Positions 46,251 through 58,519 of a stretch of 64,000 bases of DNA are shown here, piece after piece; within the stretch, counting starts at the first letter, position 1; each line of letters opens with the position of its first letter. The stretch spans positions 79,608,001 to 79,672,000 of the forward strand of contig JBITNC010000001.1 in the NCBI GenBank assembly GCA_050084985.1, in the 5' to 3' direction. A program made the translations under genes and the position numbers. The notes under the pieces are model-generated. The model saw only the letters and a program-made list of their open reading frames with translations. It ran no database searches and had not been told where the DNA came from. This DNA is from Nageia nagi. Taxonomy: Eukaryota; Pinophyta.

Positions 46251-48996
46251 TGATCATGCCCTAGATTGTGTTTATTACCCATATTTAAGCTTGACTAATT
46301 CTAACTTGAATTTGATGTTGAATATTTGGTTTATTCATATTTTGAACTATATGCTAAGACACCAGTTGAGTTTGAACTTGGTGGTGTTTAATGAATTTTA
46401 TTAGTTTTTTACTTATTGATTAGATTGAGATAATATTTTTTATTGTTTTGCATGTTTTATTATTGTACATTCCCTTATTGATGCACATTTATTTGAGGTG
46501 TAAGTTCTTTCTTATGGGGATATGGAGGTATTTATTACAACTTAAAACTTGCTGAGTTTAGTTGAGAGTTTTCCTTGGGTGATTTGTCAAATTCTTGCCA
46601 AAGGAGATGGGGTATTTGATATTAACACATGATAAGGATTATCATATACTTTGAAGGCATTCTTGCTTGGGTTATGGGAGTTGATAAATGTATAGATATC
46701 CTTTCATCAAATTCATCCATTTAGTCTTGAAATTATAAAGGGTGAATAATCTACTCTTCTCAAGTAAGATTGAACTAATCACCCATCTGGAAAGTATCAT
46801 GTAACATGATTATACTTAGGCATAAAAGGACCCCTTTGCATTATTGTATCAGCCAATTATGCTTTTGAAGGAGGCACTTTCATTTTTTCATCATTAGGTG
46901 GTTCTTTCACTATTGGTGTTTTATCTTCCCTCAAATGTCTTCCATATGGAGAAAGACTATGTATATGGGGTGAAGATGGAGGTATCCTTAATTGTGTTAA
47001 ACATTTTCTAACATCTTGTAAATAATTATCCAAGGGATCTTCTTGTACTACAAATTTTTACCTCAAGGTGTTTCTTTTCTTGAATGATCCCAACTAGATA
47101 TAAGATCTTGTCCTTTTTCGAGGTCATATTCATATTAAAGATCTTATTCTTAATGAACCATTTGGGAATGATTTTGAACCATTATTTTTGTTATTTATTA
47201 TTTTATATGTTCTTAATAGATAATAAAAATAGATAATCATTGCATATAGTAGCTATTTTTTATCTTTTTTATGTTTACAAGAAAGTACTTTAATGCATAT
47301 AAATCCTATATAAACAATTATTTTTATGATGTGTTTATCTTCTTTATATTTTTTGGATAAATTTGATTAATATTTATTATGTGAATGATATGAATTGTAT
47401 ATTTTAATATTTTTATTTTTTCTAACTTTTGTTTTGTCTAATTAGGTGTTTAATTAAGGTAGGATGGTATTCCTATAAGGTTAGCTATAGCTAAGTAACA
47501 ACTTGGTACTTAAGGTGGTCCCCTTAATGTAGTTAAGATCTATCTTGGTGCTTAAATCCAAGTATAATCCCTTTTTTATAGTCATTTGATGGGAAGTAAC
47601 AACTTTTAACTTATGAACTTGGTATTCATCTCTAGGTTTGGGCTCTAAGACTTATTGTATTTTTTCAATGGATACACAAGAATAAAAGAATCAATGATCG
47701 GTAATGACATCCAACTCATCAATGTTTATTTTTATAAGGCTTATGATCATGTAATTAATGAAATGAAATATGCATGAATGCAAACTTTAACCCTCCCAAT
47801 CATACATGTCTATTAATTAAATTTTTTTAATGTGATTTAAATAATGTTTTAATTACTTTATGTTAATCTAATCAACTGACAAGATTCATCACCTAATTAA
47901 TGAGGCTCTTGAACCATATTTTGGATGAGGTTCATTCATCCTTATAGCTATGGAAGCAATTTAGTGTAGTTCACTACCTCTTCTTATGAGTAAGAAGCAT
48001 TTAATATGGATGTAAATTGATTAAACATAAGTTCTTTCCCCCTCTTTGAGTCACATAGACCTTTGATCACCTCTTGGCATGGTAAGGGAAGATAATAAAG
48101 AGTATTAATGTGAGTGTGCAAAGTTTTTAAATCAAATGATAATTCATTACCCATTTTACTTAACCTTTTTGATCACTTCAGGTCACCATAGGTGCAAAAG
48201 TGAGAGCATACTTAGTTAAATAAAAGTAATTTAGTAAAATAAAAGTAATTTAGTATGAATGCAATCACCCTATTCATTTACCATTTAATGTACTATTGTA
48301 CCATTAACCTAGATCATTTACCTTAGATTCATTTCTAATTTAATGAAGATTTATTAATACCTTCCAAGTGTGGAAGTAAATTAGTGTATATTCCTTAACC
48401 AAATTATGTGATAATGTGAAAAAAGTAAAGATTCATTTACTCTTTTTCGATTAGATCTATTCTGATCTTCTAAGATCACTTTCAGTGCAAATGGAGAGCA
48501 TGAGTGGATGAAATAGAATTTTTTTTATAGGTGAAGTGCTTTGCAATGATCCCTACCTAAAAAATAAGTAAATTAAACCTTAGAGCTTAATTAATGGTAT
48601 TAGATACATTCCTATATTTAACTTTATCCACCTTTTCCTATATGCAATATGAGCAAAAAGGATCATAAACAAAAGATTTATTCCCATTTTCCATCTTAAA
48701 TTCCTATATTGTACTTGCTGTATTGATGAAAAGTGGTAATCCTACCTCTATTTAAAAAATGCTAGTGTTATGTTACAATCATCAACATTCTAAGATAATC
48801 ACCAGTGTCCCATACAAAATCGTTGGTGACTTTGTTAGTGATCTTGAAAATACAAAGAATAATAACAACAAATCTAAATCAAAAGCTAAAACCACAAGAT
48901 ACAAAACAAGCACAAGATTGTAAAAAGAATTAGGAATCCCCGTTACTTAATCATTGATGTTTTTTGTATGTGAGGGCCCTCCTTCTTGCAGCAAAA
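46251..48996 (-). other. Element B 5' leader
   Basis: About 2.7 kb of AT-rich sequence between the 5' LTR and gag. Nothing coding is recognised and no convincing primer-binding site was found after the LTR end at 48997 (the minus strand there reads TTTTTGCTGCAAGAAGG). TTTAGTAAAATAAAAGTAAT is duplicated near 48225-48255. Confidence 0.45.
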
Positions 48997-49908
48997 AGTT
49001 GATCCAAAAAAGTAACCTGTTAGCAAATAAGAAAAATACAAATTAAATACCAATATGTATTTTATTACTCTCTTGAGTGATCAAAATGTTAGAAATGAAT
49101 ATGTAGATTCACAACCTTGTTTAAAGGGCTTTTACAAAATTATGTTTTAGAGCCTCCTTGATCTTTTAAAGAGTCATTAACATTTTGTACATAGTCACCG
49201 ACATCTGGATTCAATCATTGATGTTCAATCACAATCATTAACATTTTTGATACTACAAATAGCTTTGGATGAACTTTCACTTCTAATTCATTTTGACTTT
49301 AGTTTTTGATTTTTGCTAATTCTTGATGTAATTTATCTTCAATTCTCTTCACCTTAGTACTTATGGACCCTGCACACATGTCAAAATAATAAATCAAGCA
49401 TACCTATTCATAGAAAAATCATCATACATTGAACAATACATATGAATCAAGTGTAAAATTGAAGTACTTAACTCTTTAGAAATTCTAAATGAAATCTTGC
49501 AATGTAATTTTACTTCAAATTGAGTCCCTTTCTTCATTAAGAAATGTTTAATTTATATACTTTTGAGTTTGTTTGATTTTTAAATTTAGGAGCTAACTAC
49601 TTGACCCAAAAATCTAATCTTAGTCCAAAATAGCCTTGATTCCATTTATGTAGCTACCAAACCAATAATAACTCACTCAAAATCAAATAATTTTTAAGAA
49701 TAAATCAATTTAGGCACTTATCTATTTTTGGCCTAGCTAAGTTTTAGGTCACTGAAAATTAGGTATAGGATGCGATGATTAGTTTGGGTCTCCAACAACT
49801 TAGGTCAATTTCCAATGATTGATCATTTACTATAACTTATATAATACAAATTAATTTTAGTCCCTTTCCATTTTATTTTTGAACGAGGGTCATTTTCAGA
49901 TGTCTACA
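48997..49908 (-). repeat. 5' LTR of element B
   Basis: 912 bp, opening on the minus strand TGTAGACATCTGAAAATGAC at 49908 and closing AACT at 48997 (one base off the expected AACA). Homologous throughout to 10335-11248. Confidence 0.88.
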
Positions 49909-49913
49909 AGGGG
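49909..49913. repeat. Target-site duplication of element B (right copy)
   Basis: AGGGG, identical to 10330-10334. Removing element B joins ...TTGTATGC to AGGGGATTTAGAATGGG. Confidence 0.9.
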
Positions 49914-50039
49914 ATTTAGAATGGGTTTCTAAAATGGGAGAGGTGGCAAGGATGAAATGATATTTAAATTGAGGTGAAGTATGCCACCTTTCAGAATCTC
50001 ACCTTGAAGTTTGTAGTTACCATAGTTTGGCTCATACCA

Positions 50040-53000
50040 TCCAATCATCCATCAAAGACTTAATATCAAAGGAGAATATAAATACATGAGATGTGTCGAT
50101 GGTCACATCATCTACCCCTACTTTAATTATAGTGGTCCACATCATTTAGATGATTGGGGATTCCTCCCATCATTAGCTAAGGTGGTGAGGATGGTATCTA
50201 AGTGGAGATTGTATTAGAAGGATTATGACTTAGCATCCTTGGTGGGGTGCAATTGGATGCAATAATTAATGTTCTCTTGAAGTAAGCTAAGGCATTATTT
50301 CCAAGTTTTGGTAGGATTTTGGTTGTGTTCTTTAAAAAACCTATCATTCTATTATTTCCAAATCACCCAGTACACATGTGGGGGGATCATTGCCCAAATC
50401 ATATTAGACTTCTTGCTTTTACCATCCAATATTGATTATTCAAATGTATTAGCTAATGAGTAGGGTGTCACCCATTAGTGGTGGAGATTGGAATTCACTA
50501 TTTCCCGATCCTTGGTGTAGTCATAATGAAGGAAATATGCTCTAAGGTTTCTTCCACATTTTTACATAGAATACATCTACTTGAGAAGCTCAATATCTTT
50601 TATTTGAATACTTAATTTTCCCTAGCATAACTATCGATAAGAAGCTAGCTATTTTAGGGATTAGGCCATTTATACATACACTAGTCCATAACCTCCTCCT
50701 GGAGTCCCTACAATTTTGATTGAGGATGTTATAGCCAATTTTAATTGAGTATTCAACCTTTTTTCCTTTTTCATCCATCCAATATAGATAATCCAATTTT
50801 TGAGTAGGGTAGAGTGAAATTATATCTAATTTTTGGAGGAGTTGTACTCTCAGTTAAGCATGGGATTATTGAGCACATGAGTGTACTATTGAGTCTTCCC
50901 ATCAATATAAGAGATATAATTAGCTATCTTGAGCTTGAGTCTAGTATTCATCCATAACATTAAGGAAATCCATTCAAGTTGATCCACTAGAGAGGTAGGG
51001 CCTATCCATTTTTCTTCCCAAAATAATGTTGTTAGGCCATTATTGACTTTCCAAATGGCTTTGGCTGCAATGGGGTATCTCATATCCAACAAGATATTCT
51101 AGAAGGAGGAACCTTTGGGGGGATCTCAAAGGCTGAGCAAACTATAAAATCCTTTCAATATACTTATTTTTTTAGGCTTTAATCCACACTCTCCCTTCAT
51201 TCTAATATAGTTTCCAAGGTAGTTTCATCTGCATTACTTGGTTGACTATTCTGATGTATCCGATCCCCAAGCCTCCTTTGATATTTTTCCTACATACCAT
51301 CTCTTAGGAAACTAGGAATATTTTTTTCTTTTCTTTAGTACTAGTCCAATGAATTTTTTTGCATATTTAGTCAATCTTTTTGGCTATTAGTGCAAGGATT
51401 TTGAGTATACTTACAATATAAACATGGATACTTTGAAGAGAGGCTTTTGCATGTTGCATATTACCCACCATACTCAGTAGAGCACCTTTCCATCCTACCA
51501 TTTTATTATTTAGTCTTTCCAACATCTTGTTCTAGAAGCTCCCTTATACATGGCCTTCAAAATTGTGGCATGCCAAGATAGGTGGATGGGAGAGTACCTA
51601 TTTGACATAGGAAAATCTAGGATATTACTATATTTCACCATGGGGGTATATTAAAAAAGTAGATAATAATTTTTTCATAGTTGACTTTATGGTTAGAAGC
51701 TAATTCATATTTATTAAGGATGGATTGATCTAGGCTTCTCTATGCTTACTTTACCAATGAATATAGTATCATCTACAAATTGATGATGATTAATGGGAGA
51801 ACAATCCTATGAGGGTTTGATTCCTCTAATGATAGCAATTTGATTATCTCTCTTCAGGGATCTACCAATAGCCTTTGCAGTAGTGATGAATAGATAAGGT
51901 AAGAAGGGGGTCCCTTTGCCTCAAACCTCTAAAGGAGTTGAAGAAACCAACAACTTCACTATTAACAAGAATAGAAAAGGTGGATATGGAGATTCATTTG
52001 CTCACCCATGTTCTCCATTGATTATGAAATCCAAATATTTCAAGGATTTGATTCAAAAATTTCTAAGAAACTTTGTTGTAAGCCTTCTGCATGTCTAGTT
52101 GGATGATCATGACCTCCTCCTTAGAAGTTTTAATAAAATGTAAAGGTTCATTCATTACGATAATTCCATAAAAAATTATCTATCTTTTACAAAATCATCC
52201 TACTCAACTGAATAAATTTAGGGAGAACTTTAGCTGCCATTCTATTTGTTAGTAGTTTTGTAATGATTTTGTAAATTGTATTACAAAGACTTATTAGCCT
52301 AAAGTTTTTCAGGTTGTTTTCTCCTTAAACTTTTTGAATGAGGGTCAAGAAGGTGGTGTTGCAAATCTTTAGTAGAGTATTATGTCTTTGAAATTATTGG
52401 AATGCCTTCACCATATCATCACCTACAATATCCCATAAGTGATGAAAGAACATTACGAGGAAGCCATTAGGTGTAGGTGCTTTATCTTTGTCCATCATGA
52501 ATATCATTGAGGTGATATCCTCCTCGAAAAAGGGGGCCAATAATTTCATATTATCTTCTATAATGATTAGAGGGGGATGTTTTCAAGGAGCACTCTAGAA
52601 TCATTTTGGTCTTCTTCTACTAATTTTGTGAGGAGGTTTCTATAGAAGGAGATTGCCATCTCTTTGATTTTAGCTCCATTTTCTATTACAATTTTGTCTT
52701 CTCTTTCCAATGTGCACATTTTATTAAAGGCTCTTCTTCTTAAGGTAGATAGCTTAAAAATTTCTATTTTCAAAAGATTTCTTCTCTTTTCAAGACAACT
52801 TGGTATTGGTCTCTTAGGGAGTTTTCTCTAGCAACCAATTCTTGGGATCTACCTTCCTTTTAGATGGTGGTTTCAATCAGATCAAGTTCTCTTTTAATTT
52901 CTTCCTTTTCTTATCATGTGCTTGAAGCTATGCCTACTACAATATTTTAAATTTTCTTTCACAATACTTAATTTCTTCTAAAGCTGGAACATCTTTGTCT

Positions 53001-53777
53001 GCTTTATCTTTGTGTTCCACCATTCATTTATTTTTCCTTCTAGATAAGGATGAATAAGCCATATAGCTTCAAATCTAAAGGGAGCATACTTTTAACATAT
53101 GGGGATGCTTGTATGATAAAATCAATTTTAGTCTGGGATAGTAGAGCATAGTTAGGAAATTTATCCAACCAAGATGAGGAACATACTGCTATTTTAAGCT
53201 TTTTTGATTAAGATCATCTTCCATATGCATATTATTCCATGTAAATTATGCTCTTATCAGGTCCAAATAATTAATTTGTTATTATCAAAAATATTCTTAA
53301 GATCTGTCATATCACTATCTTTTTTTCGTCCCCTCCAAATTTTTCATGTGGATGGAGGATTGTATTGAAATCACCCATAATGATCCAAGGGGTTTCAGGG
53401 AATAACATTTTGTCTTAAATTAAAAGGTCAAATACTTTTCTTCTTTCCACATACTTGTTAGGGGCATATAAGTTTGTAATAACAAAATCAAAATTCTATT
53501 CAACATTGATGATTTAAGTGTGAATAAATATGTTCAAGTGATTCATGCAAGGATAATTGCTTAATTTCATTGTGTTAGGATCCTAAAGAGTCATAATCCC
53601 TCTTGAGTTACCATCTGAATCCTACCATTGGAAGTTGCATCCTTCCATAGTTTCCTCTTTATGTCAATAATACTATCTTCCTTAACTTTTGATTTCTATA
53701 TCAAGATAATGTTTAGTTTTTCTTCATACCAAAATAGGGGCATTACATCCCCTAATGTTCCATGATAGGATCTTCAT
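50040..53777 (-). pseudogene. LINE ORF2: endonuclease, reverse transcriptase, zf-RVT
   Basis: The start at 53777 gives MKILSWNIRGCNAP, the standard opening of plant L1 endonucleases; IIMGDFNTILHPHEKFGG follows near 53370. The linker EREDKIVIENGAKIKEMAIS / FYRNLLTKL is at 52567-52773, and the first RT motif (NFRLISLCNTIYKIITKLLT, then NRMAAKVLPKF) near 52300-52200. The terminal zf-RVT region has EYSIKIGYNILNQNCRDSRR and LIPKIASFLSIVML (50590-50796), then CILCKNVEETLEHI. Only fragments remain open. The RT active site is in a badly broken stretch and could not be read. Confidence 0.82.
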
Positions 53778-53829
53778 TGGGGATCGATAAAGGCCATTTT
53801 ACCTCCACTCTATTCTAAAGTGTGTTGTC

Positions 53830-55100
53830 TCCCATTAGCAATATCTTATTCAGTAGCTGGTTTCTCACTTCTCCATATGAAGGTCTTATTGGATAGGCCT
53901 TTAGGTATTTTATTGGTGTTCAAGATATTCCTGGATGGGATGTCCAATCCTATGTTCTACTATTATGTGACTATAGTTATAGCTTGACTATCTATATTTT
54001 TAGCTTTTTTGATGATCCTTATGATCTCTTCTTCTCTATCTTATCCTTCAATTTCTTCATTAACTTCCATATCTACTACTTCATTCTCATAGAATTATGT
54101 ATTGTATTCTATGTTTTCCCTACCAATTCCTTCCAATATCCCTAAAATTGCATATGGGTTTTTTCTAGCAAGGGAGTGTAGCTTGTGTTACTTTATTTCA
54201 GGGGTTTATCTATGATTTTTGAAGGATTTTTATTTGTTTTTTTATTAACATTCTTCCTATTTTTCCATCCTTTCCTTTTTGAACTATCTTCCATTTGTTA
54301 TCTCCATTCTTATTTCCATTATTAGGTTTTGTTTGGGCTCTTTTTTCCTCTTATCTAGTTTTGCTTTAGGGCAATCTTTAGCATAGTGATTGAAACTCTT
54401 GCAAATGTTGCATTGCATTGGGAGGTTTTCATAGAAAATTGGTTGGAAACATTCTCTCTTGTATTTGATTTTTAATTCAACCTATTTTCTTAGAGGCTTA
54501 GTAATATTCACATTTACAATGAATTTAGCATCTGTGAGTTTTTATCTCAACTATGTGTCTATTTTTGTTCTTACTAGTGATCCAATTACTTTGGAAACTC
54601 TTGCTATAACACTTGTATGCCAATAAAATGGATGTAGACTTGGTAGTGAAACCCATGTTGGTATAAGGTTAAAAGTTTCTATTTTGGAAAGAAGCTCTTA
54701 TCCTAGCACTTGATGATAAGACCCTTTTTGCTAAGAAACCAAGGTCCTAATTCCATCACTTTCTGAAGATCTTCCTCAAATTGAAATTTTTAGATCAAGA
54801 ATTCCTTGGGAAGTTTAATTAAGGAATTAGGTCCTTTGTTACTCCATCTATCTCAAATTTAGCTTCAGATAAGTTTTATTGGGCATCTTACTCCTAAAAA
54901 ACTACCAAATAAGGTATTTTGCAAACAACTTTCTCAAACTTCAGTAATATTTTTAGGGATAATAATACTTACCAATTATTTGGCAAAGTCTAGTTCTAGG
55001 ATCTCACTTATGGCCATGTCTGCAAAAAATTCTCCTATAGTAGTATGCTTCACTATTCTCATAGGACTTTTGGTTAGGTATCATTCTAGCTTTATTTTTT
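53830..55100 (-). pseudogene. LINE ORF1: DUF4283-like RNA-binding protein with CCHC knuckle
   Basis: Plant L1 ORF1 proteins bind element RNA. Readable parts are MAISEILELDFAK (a candidate start at 55017), ARVSKVIGSLVRTKIDT and LTDAKFIVNVNITKPL, the end of the DUF4283 region, and the knuckle MQCNICKSFNHYAKDCPKAK near 54400 (C-x2-C-x4-H-x4-C intact). A basic, Lys-rich tail follows. Frames change several times. Confidence 0.75.
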
Positions 55101-55200
55101 TTGCATTGCTTTGCTCATTGGGCTACATTTTTCTCGAACTTCCAATGTAACAGAGCTGAGTTTTGCCTAAATTCTAAACCCTACTATCATGCCTTGGGGA

Positions 55201-55480
55201 CTCTTTTATGTAAATTGTACCTTAGACTCATATGGTTAATGAATTTAAATATATGTTTGCCTTCTTATCACTAACATAACCTCCATCATTTTTTTTTCAA
55301 ATCAAATTGTAATTTTTTCTTAAAAAATGTTATTTTCCTTACCACCAAATGAATAGTATTAAATTAAAAATATTGATACTTACCAAAGTTTTCCTATTAG
55401 ATGTTTTCTTTTGCTTTCCTTTTTTCTTACTAGACTTCTATTTTGAGGCCTTTTGATCACTTTATAGTAATTAAAGCTAA
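55201..55480. other. Short AT-rich junction between LINE and PPR fragments
   Basis: No gene seen. Confidence 0.4.
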
Positions 55481-56320
55481 ACTCTATAACAAATAATAAC
55501 TATTATTAGAGTAAAGACATTATTGGAAATTACATTTGGGTTGTTAAAGACTCTCCTTGGAATTGTTATTAGAGTTGTGAAGAACCTTAAAGTATGTGGT
55601 GAATACCATACTACAACCAAGTTTATCTCCAATATTGTTGCAAGGGACTTTGTTTTAAGTGCCCTAATAGACATGTATGCAAAATATGAAAGAATACATA
55701 AGGCCTAAGCATTATTTGACAATATGATGCAAACATAGTTTCATGGACTACAATTATTCGAAGTTATTTAATTCATGGCTACAACAAATATACCCTTAAA
55801 ATATTTGATCTAATAAAACACTTAGGAACTAAACCTAACAATATAACCTTTGTATGTTCTATTATCATGCAACCATGCAGGTCTAGTGGATGAGGGATAT
55901 AAATACTTTAATAACATGAGTGACTCTTACTACATTTTTCCTAGGATGAATCATTATACATGCATTATTGACCTTCTTGGCCATTTAGGTCTTAAGGAAG
56001 CTATGAACTTCATTACCAAGATGCAAAAAAATCTGAATTGGGTGTGTGGATGTGTCCACTTGGTGCTTGTAGATCACATAAGAATACAGGAATAGGGGAT
56101 TTTGTAGAAACAATATTTTTTTTTGGAGCCTAAATATACTCCATATTATGTTCTTATTCCAAATATTTATGATGAAGTGGGAAGCTTGGATGATTTTCAA
56201 AGAGAAAGGAAATTAATGTAAGATAGAGGAATCAAGAAGAAACCTAGATGTAGTTGGATTAAAGTTGAGAAAAAGTTACATGCTTTTTCACACCCACAAA
56301 CGTAGGATATTTATGGAAAA
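55481..56320 (+). pseudogene. PPR fragment with E and E+ regions
   Basis: Readable parts in order: ARDFVLSALIDMYAKYERIH, CNHAGLVDEGYKYFNNM, RMNHYTCIIDLLGHLGLKEA, YDEVGSLDDFQRERKLM, DRGIKKKPRCSWIKV, EKKLHAFSHPQT, DIYGKLEN. This is the C-terminal half of a plant PLS-class PPR protein through the E+ domain. It shares phrases with the fragments at 5.3-6.9 kb. Several stops and frameshifts; no N-terminus. Confidence 0.85.
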
Positions 56321-56331
56321 TTGGAAAATTA

Positions 56332-57210
56332 ATGAGTGATATGAAGGTAGGGAGGTATATTCCAAATACACTTTTTATGGTTATTCATGTCGTGATACAC
56401 ATGTATGCAAAATATGCAAGAATACACAAGGCTCAAGGATTATTTCATAATATGAATGATGCAAACATAGTTTCATGGACTATAATGATTGGAGGTTATG
56501 CAATTCATGGACACATGAAGGATTCCATTAATCTCTTTGATTTGATAAAGCACTTGGGAATTGAACATAACAACATAATCTTTATATGTGTTCTAATTGC
56601 ATGCAACCATGTAGGTTTGGTGGATGAGGGCTGTATATACTTTAATAACATGAGTGGCTACCATAATGTAACCAAGTTTATCTTTAATATTGTTGCAAAG
56701 GATATTTTTGTGAGTGCTATGATAGATATGTATGCCAAATATGCAAGAATACACAAGGCTTAGGGGTTATTTCACAAGATGCATGATGTAAATAGAATTT
56801 CATGGATTATAATGATTGGAGGTTATGCAATTCATGGCTACAATAAGGATGCCCTTAAGCTCTTTGATCTGCTGAAACACTTGGGAAACAACCATAACAA
56901 CATAGTTTTTGTATGTTTCTACTTGCATGTAACCATGTAGGTTTAGTGGATGAGGGTTGCATATACTTTAATAGCATGAGTGATTTCCATATTGCAACCA
57001 AGTTTATCTCCAATATTATTACAAGGGATATTATTATGAGTGTCATGGTAGACATGTATGCAAAATATGTAAGAATACATAAGTCCTAGGGATTATTTGA
57101 TAAGATGCATGATGTAAATATAATTTCATGGATTACAATGATCTAAGGTTATGCAATTCATGGTTACAACAAGGATTCCCTTAAGCTCTTTGATTTGCTG
57201 AAGAAGTTGG
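56332..57210 (+). pseudogene. PPR fragments, two further copies, cut by copia-2
   Basis: The first copy (56332-56763) is open: VVIHMYAKYARIHKAQGLFH, ANIVSWTIMIGGYAIHGHMK, SINLFDLIKHLGIEHNNIIF, NHVGLVDEGCIYFNNMSGYH. A second copy with the same order runs 56764-57210 with stops and ends in KLFDLLKKLV, exactly where the LTR of copia-2 begins. These are tandem duplicates of one PPR segment. Confidence 0.85.
57206..57210. repeat. Predicted target duplication of copia-2 (one side)
   Basis: GTTGG precedes the LTR. The partner should follow the 5' LTR beyond position 64000. Confidence 0.45.
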
Positions 57211-57693
57211 TGAAGGATTTGAACTAGATCTAAACAAATCCTTTAGGACCTAAGACTAGGAAACTCAATCATACACAAGATAACACAATCACTCAAGATA
57301 ACACAAGTGTAATGTGGTTCCTCCCTCCTTGGGAGTACATCCACAACTAGTATCTCAATTCTCAAGTATGCCTCTCTTACAACTATACTCTTCCTCTCCT
57401 ACACAACTAGTAGAGTAATCTTACTCCAAGAACTTAGTTATGTTACAAGAGGAGAGGCCCTCTATTTATAGCTTGAGAGCACCTCCCTAACCTTCCTTTA
57501 ACCCAAGGGTAAGGTTAGGTTTACATTAAATGTATCACCTAACTTTAACCTACCAACTAACCACTTTGGTAAAGTCAAAGTCTACATATTAAAGAATTCT
57601 ATTAATCTCTTAAGGTATCTACATACCCTTAAGGGATTAATTGAATTTACAAGGAGTTTAGATATTCACAATATTTCATTACAAATTCTAACA
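57211..57693 (-). repeat. 3' LTR of copia-2
   Basis: 483 bp. On the minus strand it opens TGTTAGAATTTGTAATG at 57693 after the polypurine tract and closes AATCCTTCA at 57211. TATA box CTATAAATAG at 57462-57471. Related to the copia-1 LTRs through AAGATAACACAAGTGTAA, GGTTCCTCC and GGGAGTACAT phrases. Confidence 0.85.
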
Positions 57694-57704
57694 CTCCCCC
57701 TTAA
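57694..57704 (-). promoter_or_regulatory. Polypurine tract of copia-2
   Basis: TTAAGGGGGAG on the minus strand, directly before TGTTAG of the LTR. Confidence 0.85.
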
Positions 57705-58174
57705 TGCAATATTGGGATAGAGTGTAGAAGAGAGAAGAGAGAGAGTAAGAGAGAGTTCTCCTCCATAGAGATACAAGTGGAGATGAGAACTTTTACATAT
57801 TTGAGAATCTTTTTGAGAACTAGTATGAGACTCACTACATTACCATTTGACAAAAAATGGTTTACAATACAATCATTAACCACAACTGGTTTCACTGTAC
57901 ATAGTAGTCGATCAACTTTAAGCTGACATGTGAGTCTCCATGAGCTTGCTTTCACAAGGTGAGTAACCTGCATTTCTGAAGAAGATCCTGCATGCTACAA
58001 GCAACTCATGAACAAAATCAGTTAGATGCATCATCTATTCAAATAAGAGAATCAAATAATGCCATCTTATAAATAACTGATCAATGGTGCACTATAAGCC
58101 ATCATGGAGATGCCAAGCCATCACTCATAGTCACCTGTTGTATATAGACATGTGTTGATTTTAAATAGAGCATA

Positions 58175-58475
58175 AAAATTGTACAACAAGTTTCTCATGC
58201 AGAGCAAACTCACCACGGAGGTCTAGAATATACAACAAGTTCCTCACGTAGAGCGAACTTACCATGGAGGTATATTAATTATATGCTCAAATTTTGTACA
58301 AGTTTCTCACGCAGAGCAAACTTACCACGGAGGTATAAAATGTACAACAAGTTTGTCATGCAGAGCAAACTTACCATTGAGGTATCAAATAATCAACACT
58401 CTATAACAACAATTGTACAACAAGTTTGTCATGCAGAGCAAACTTACCATGGAGGTCTAGAATGTACAATAAAAA
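58175..58475 (-). repeat. Tandem array in copia-2 3' region
   Basis: Five copies of a unit with plus-strand text TACAACAAGTTT(C/G)TCA(T/C)G, then CAGAGCAAACTTACCA(C/T)GGAGG, starting near 58181, 58231, 58297, 58340 and 58417, so spacing varies from about 43 to 78 bp. Copia-1 has one such unit at the same relative position and a different expanded array beside it. Confidence 0.85.
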
Positions 58476-58519
58476 AAAAAAGGCCTCTTAGAGGTGAAGT
58501 TGTCATCACTAACAAAAGT

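Larger units (their letters stand above)
10335..49908 (-). mobile_element. Element B: giant Tat/Ogre-like Ty3/gypsy retrotransposon with nested insertions
   Basis: The two ends carry clearly homologous LTRs in the same orientation (10335-11248 and 48997-49908) and perfect 5-bp flanks. All Tat-type coding pieces between them read on the minus strand in the expected order: gag 45.8-45.3 kb, protease 44.4-43.9, RT 42.5-42.1, RNase H 41.6-41.3, second RNase H 31.2-30.9, integrase 30.6-29.5. An antisense PMD pseudogene lies at 13.0-14.9 kb. Copia-1 (9.5 kb) and the C insertion complex (10.1 kb) are nested. Without them B is about 20 kb, or about 22 kb if the block at 31203-33350 is native. That size and the double RNase H suit the Tat/Ogre group. 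The element is inactive. Confidence 0.88.
49914..55200 (-). mobile_element. L1-type LINE, decayed
   Basis: A non-LTR retrotransposon reading leftward. ORF1 carries a DUF4283-like region and a CCHC knuckle; ORF2 carries endonuclease, RT and zf-RVT. There are no LTRs. The exact 3' end was not located: the sequence thins out near 50000, close to the insertion point of element B, so the LINE may continue on the other side of B (below 10329). Confidence 0.82.

Noticed and set aside
46251-48996. Search for a tRNA gene or primer site in B's leader
   Set aside because: No cloverleaf with matching arms and no clear tRNA 3'-end complement was found by eye; the primer site of B is probably mutated.
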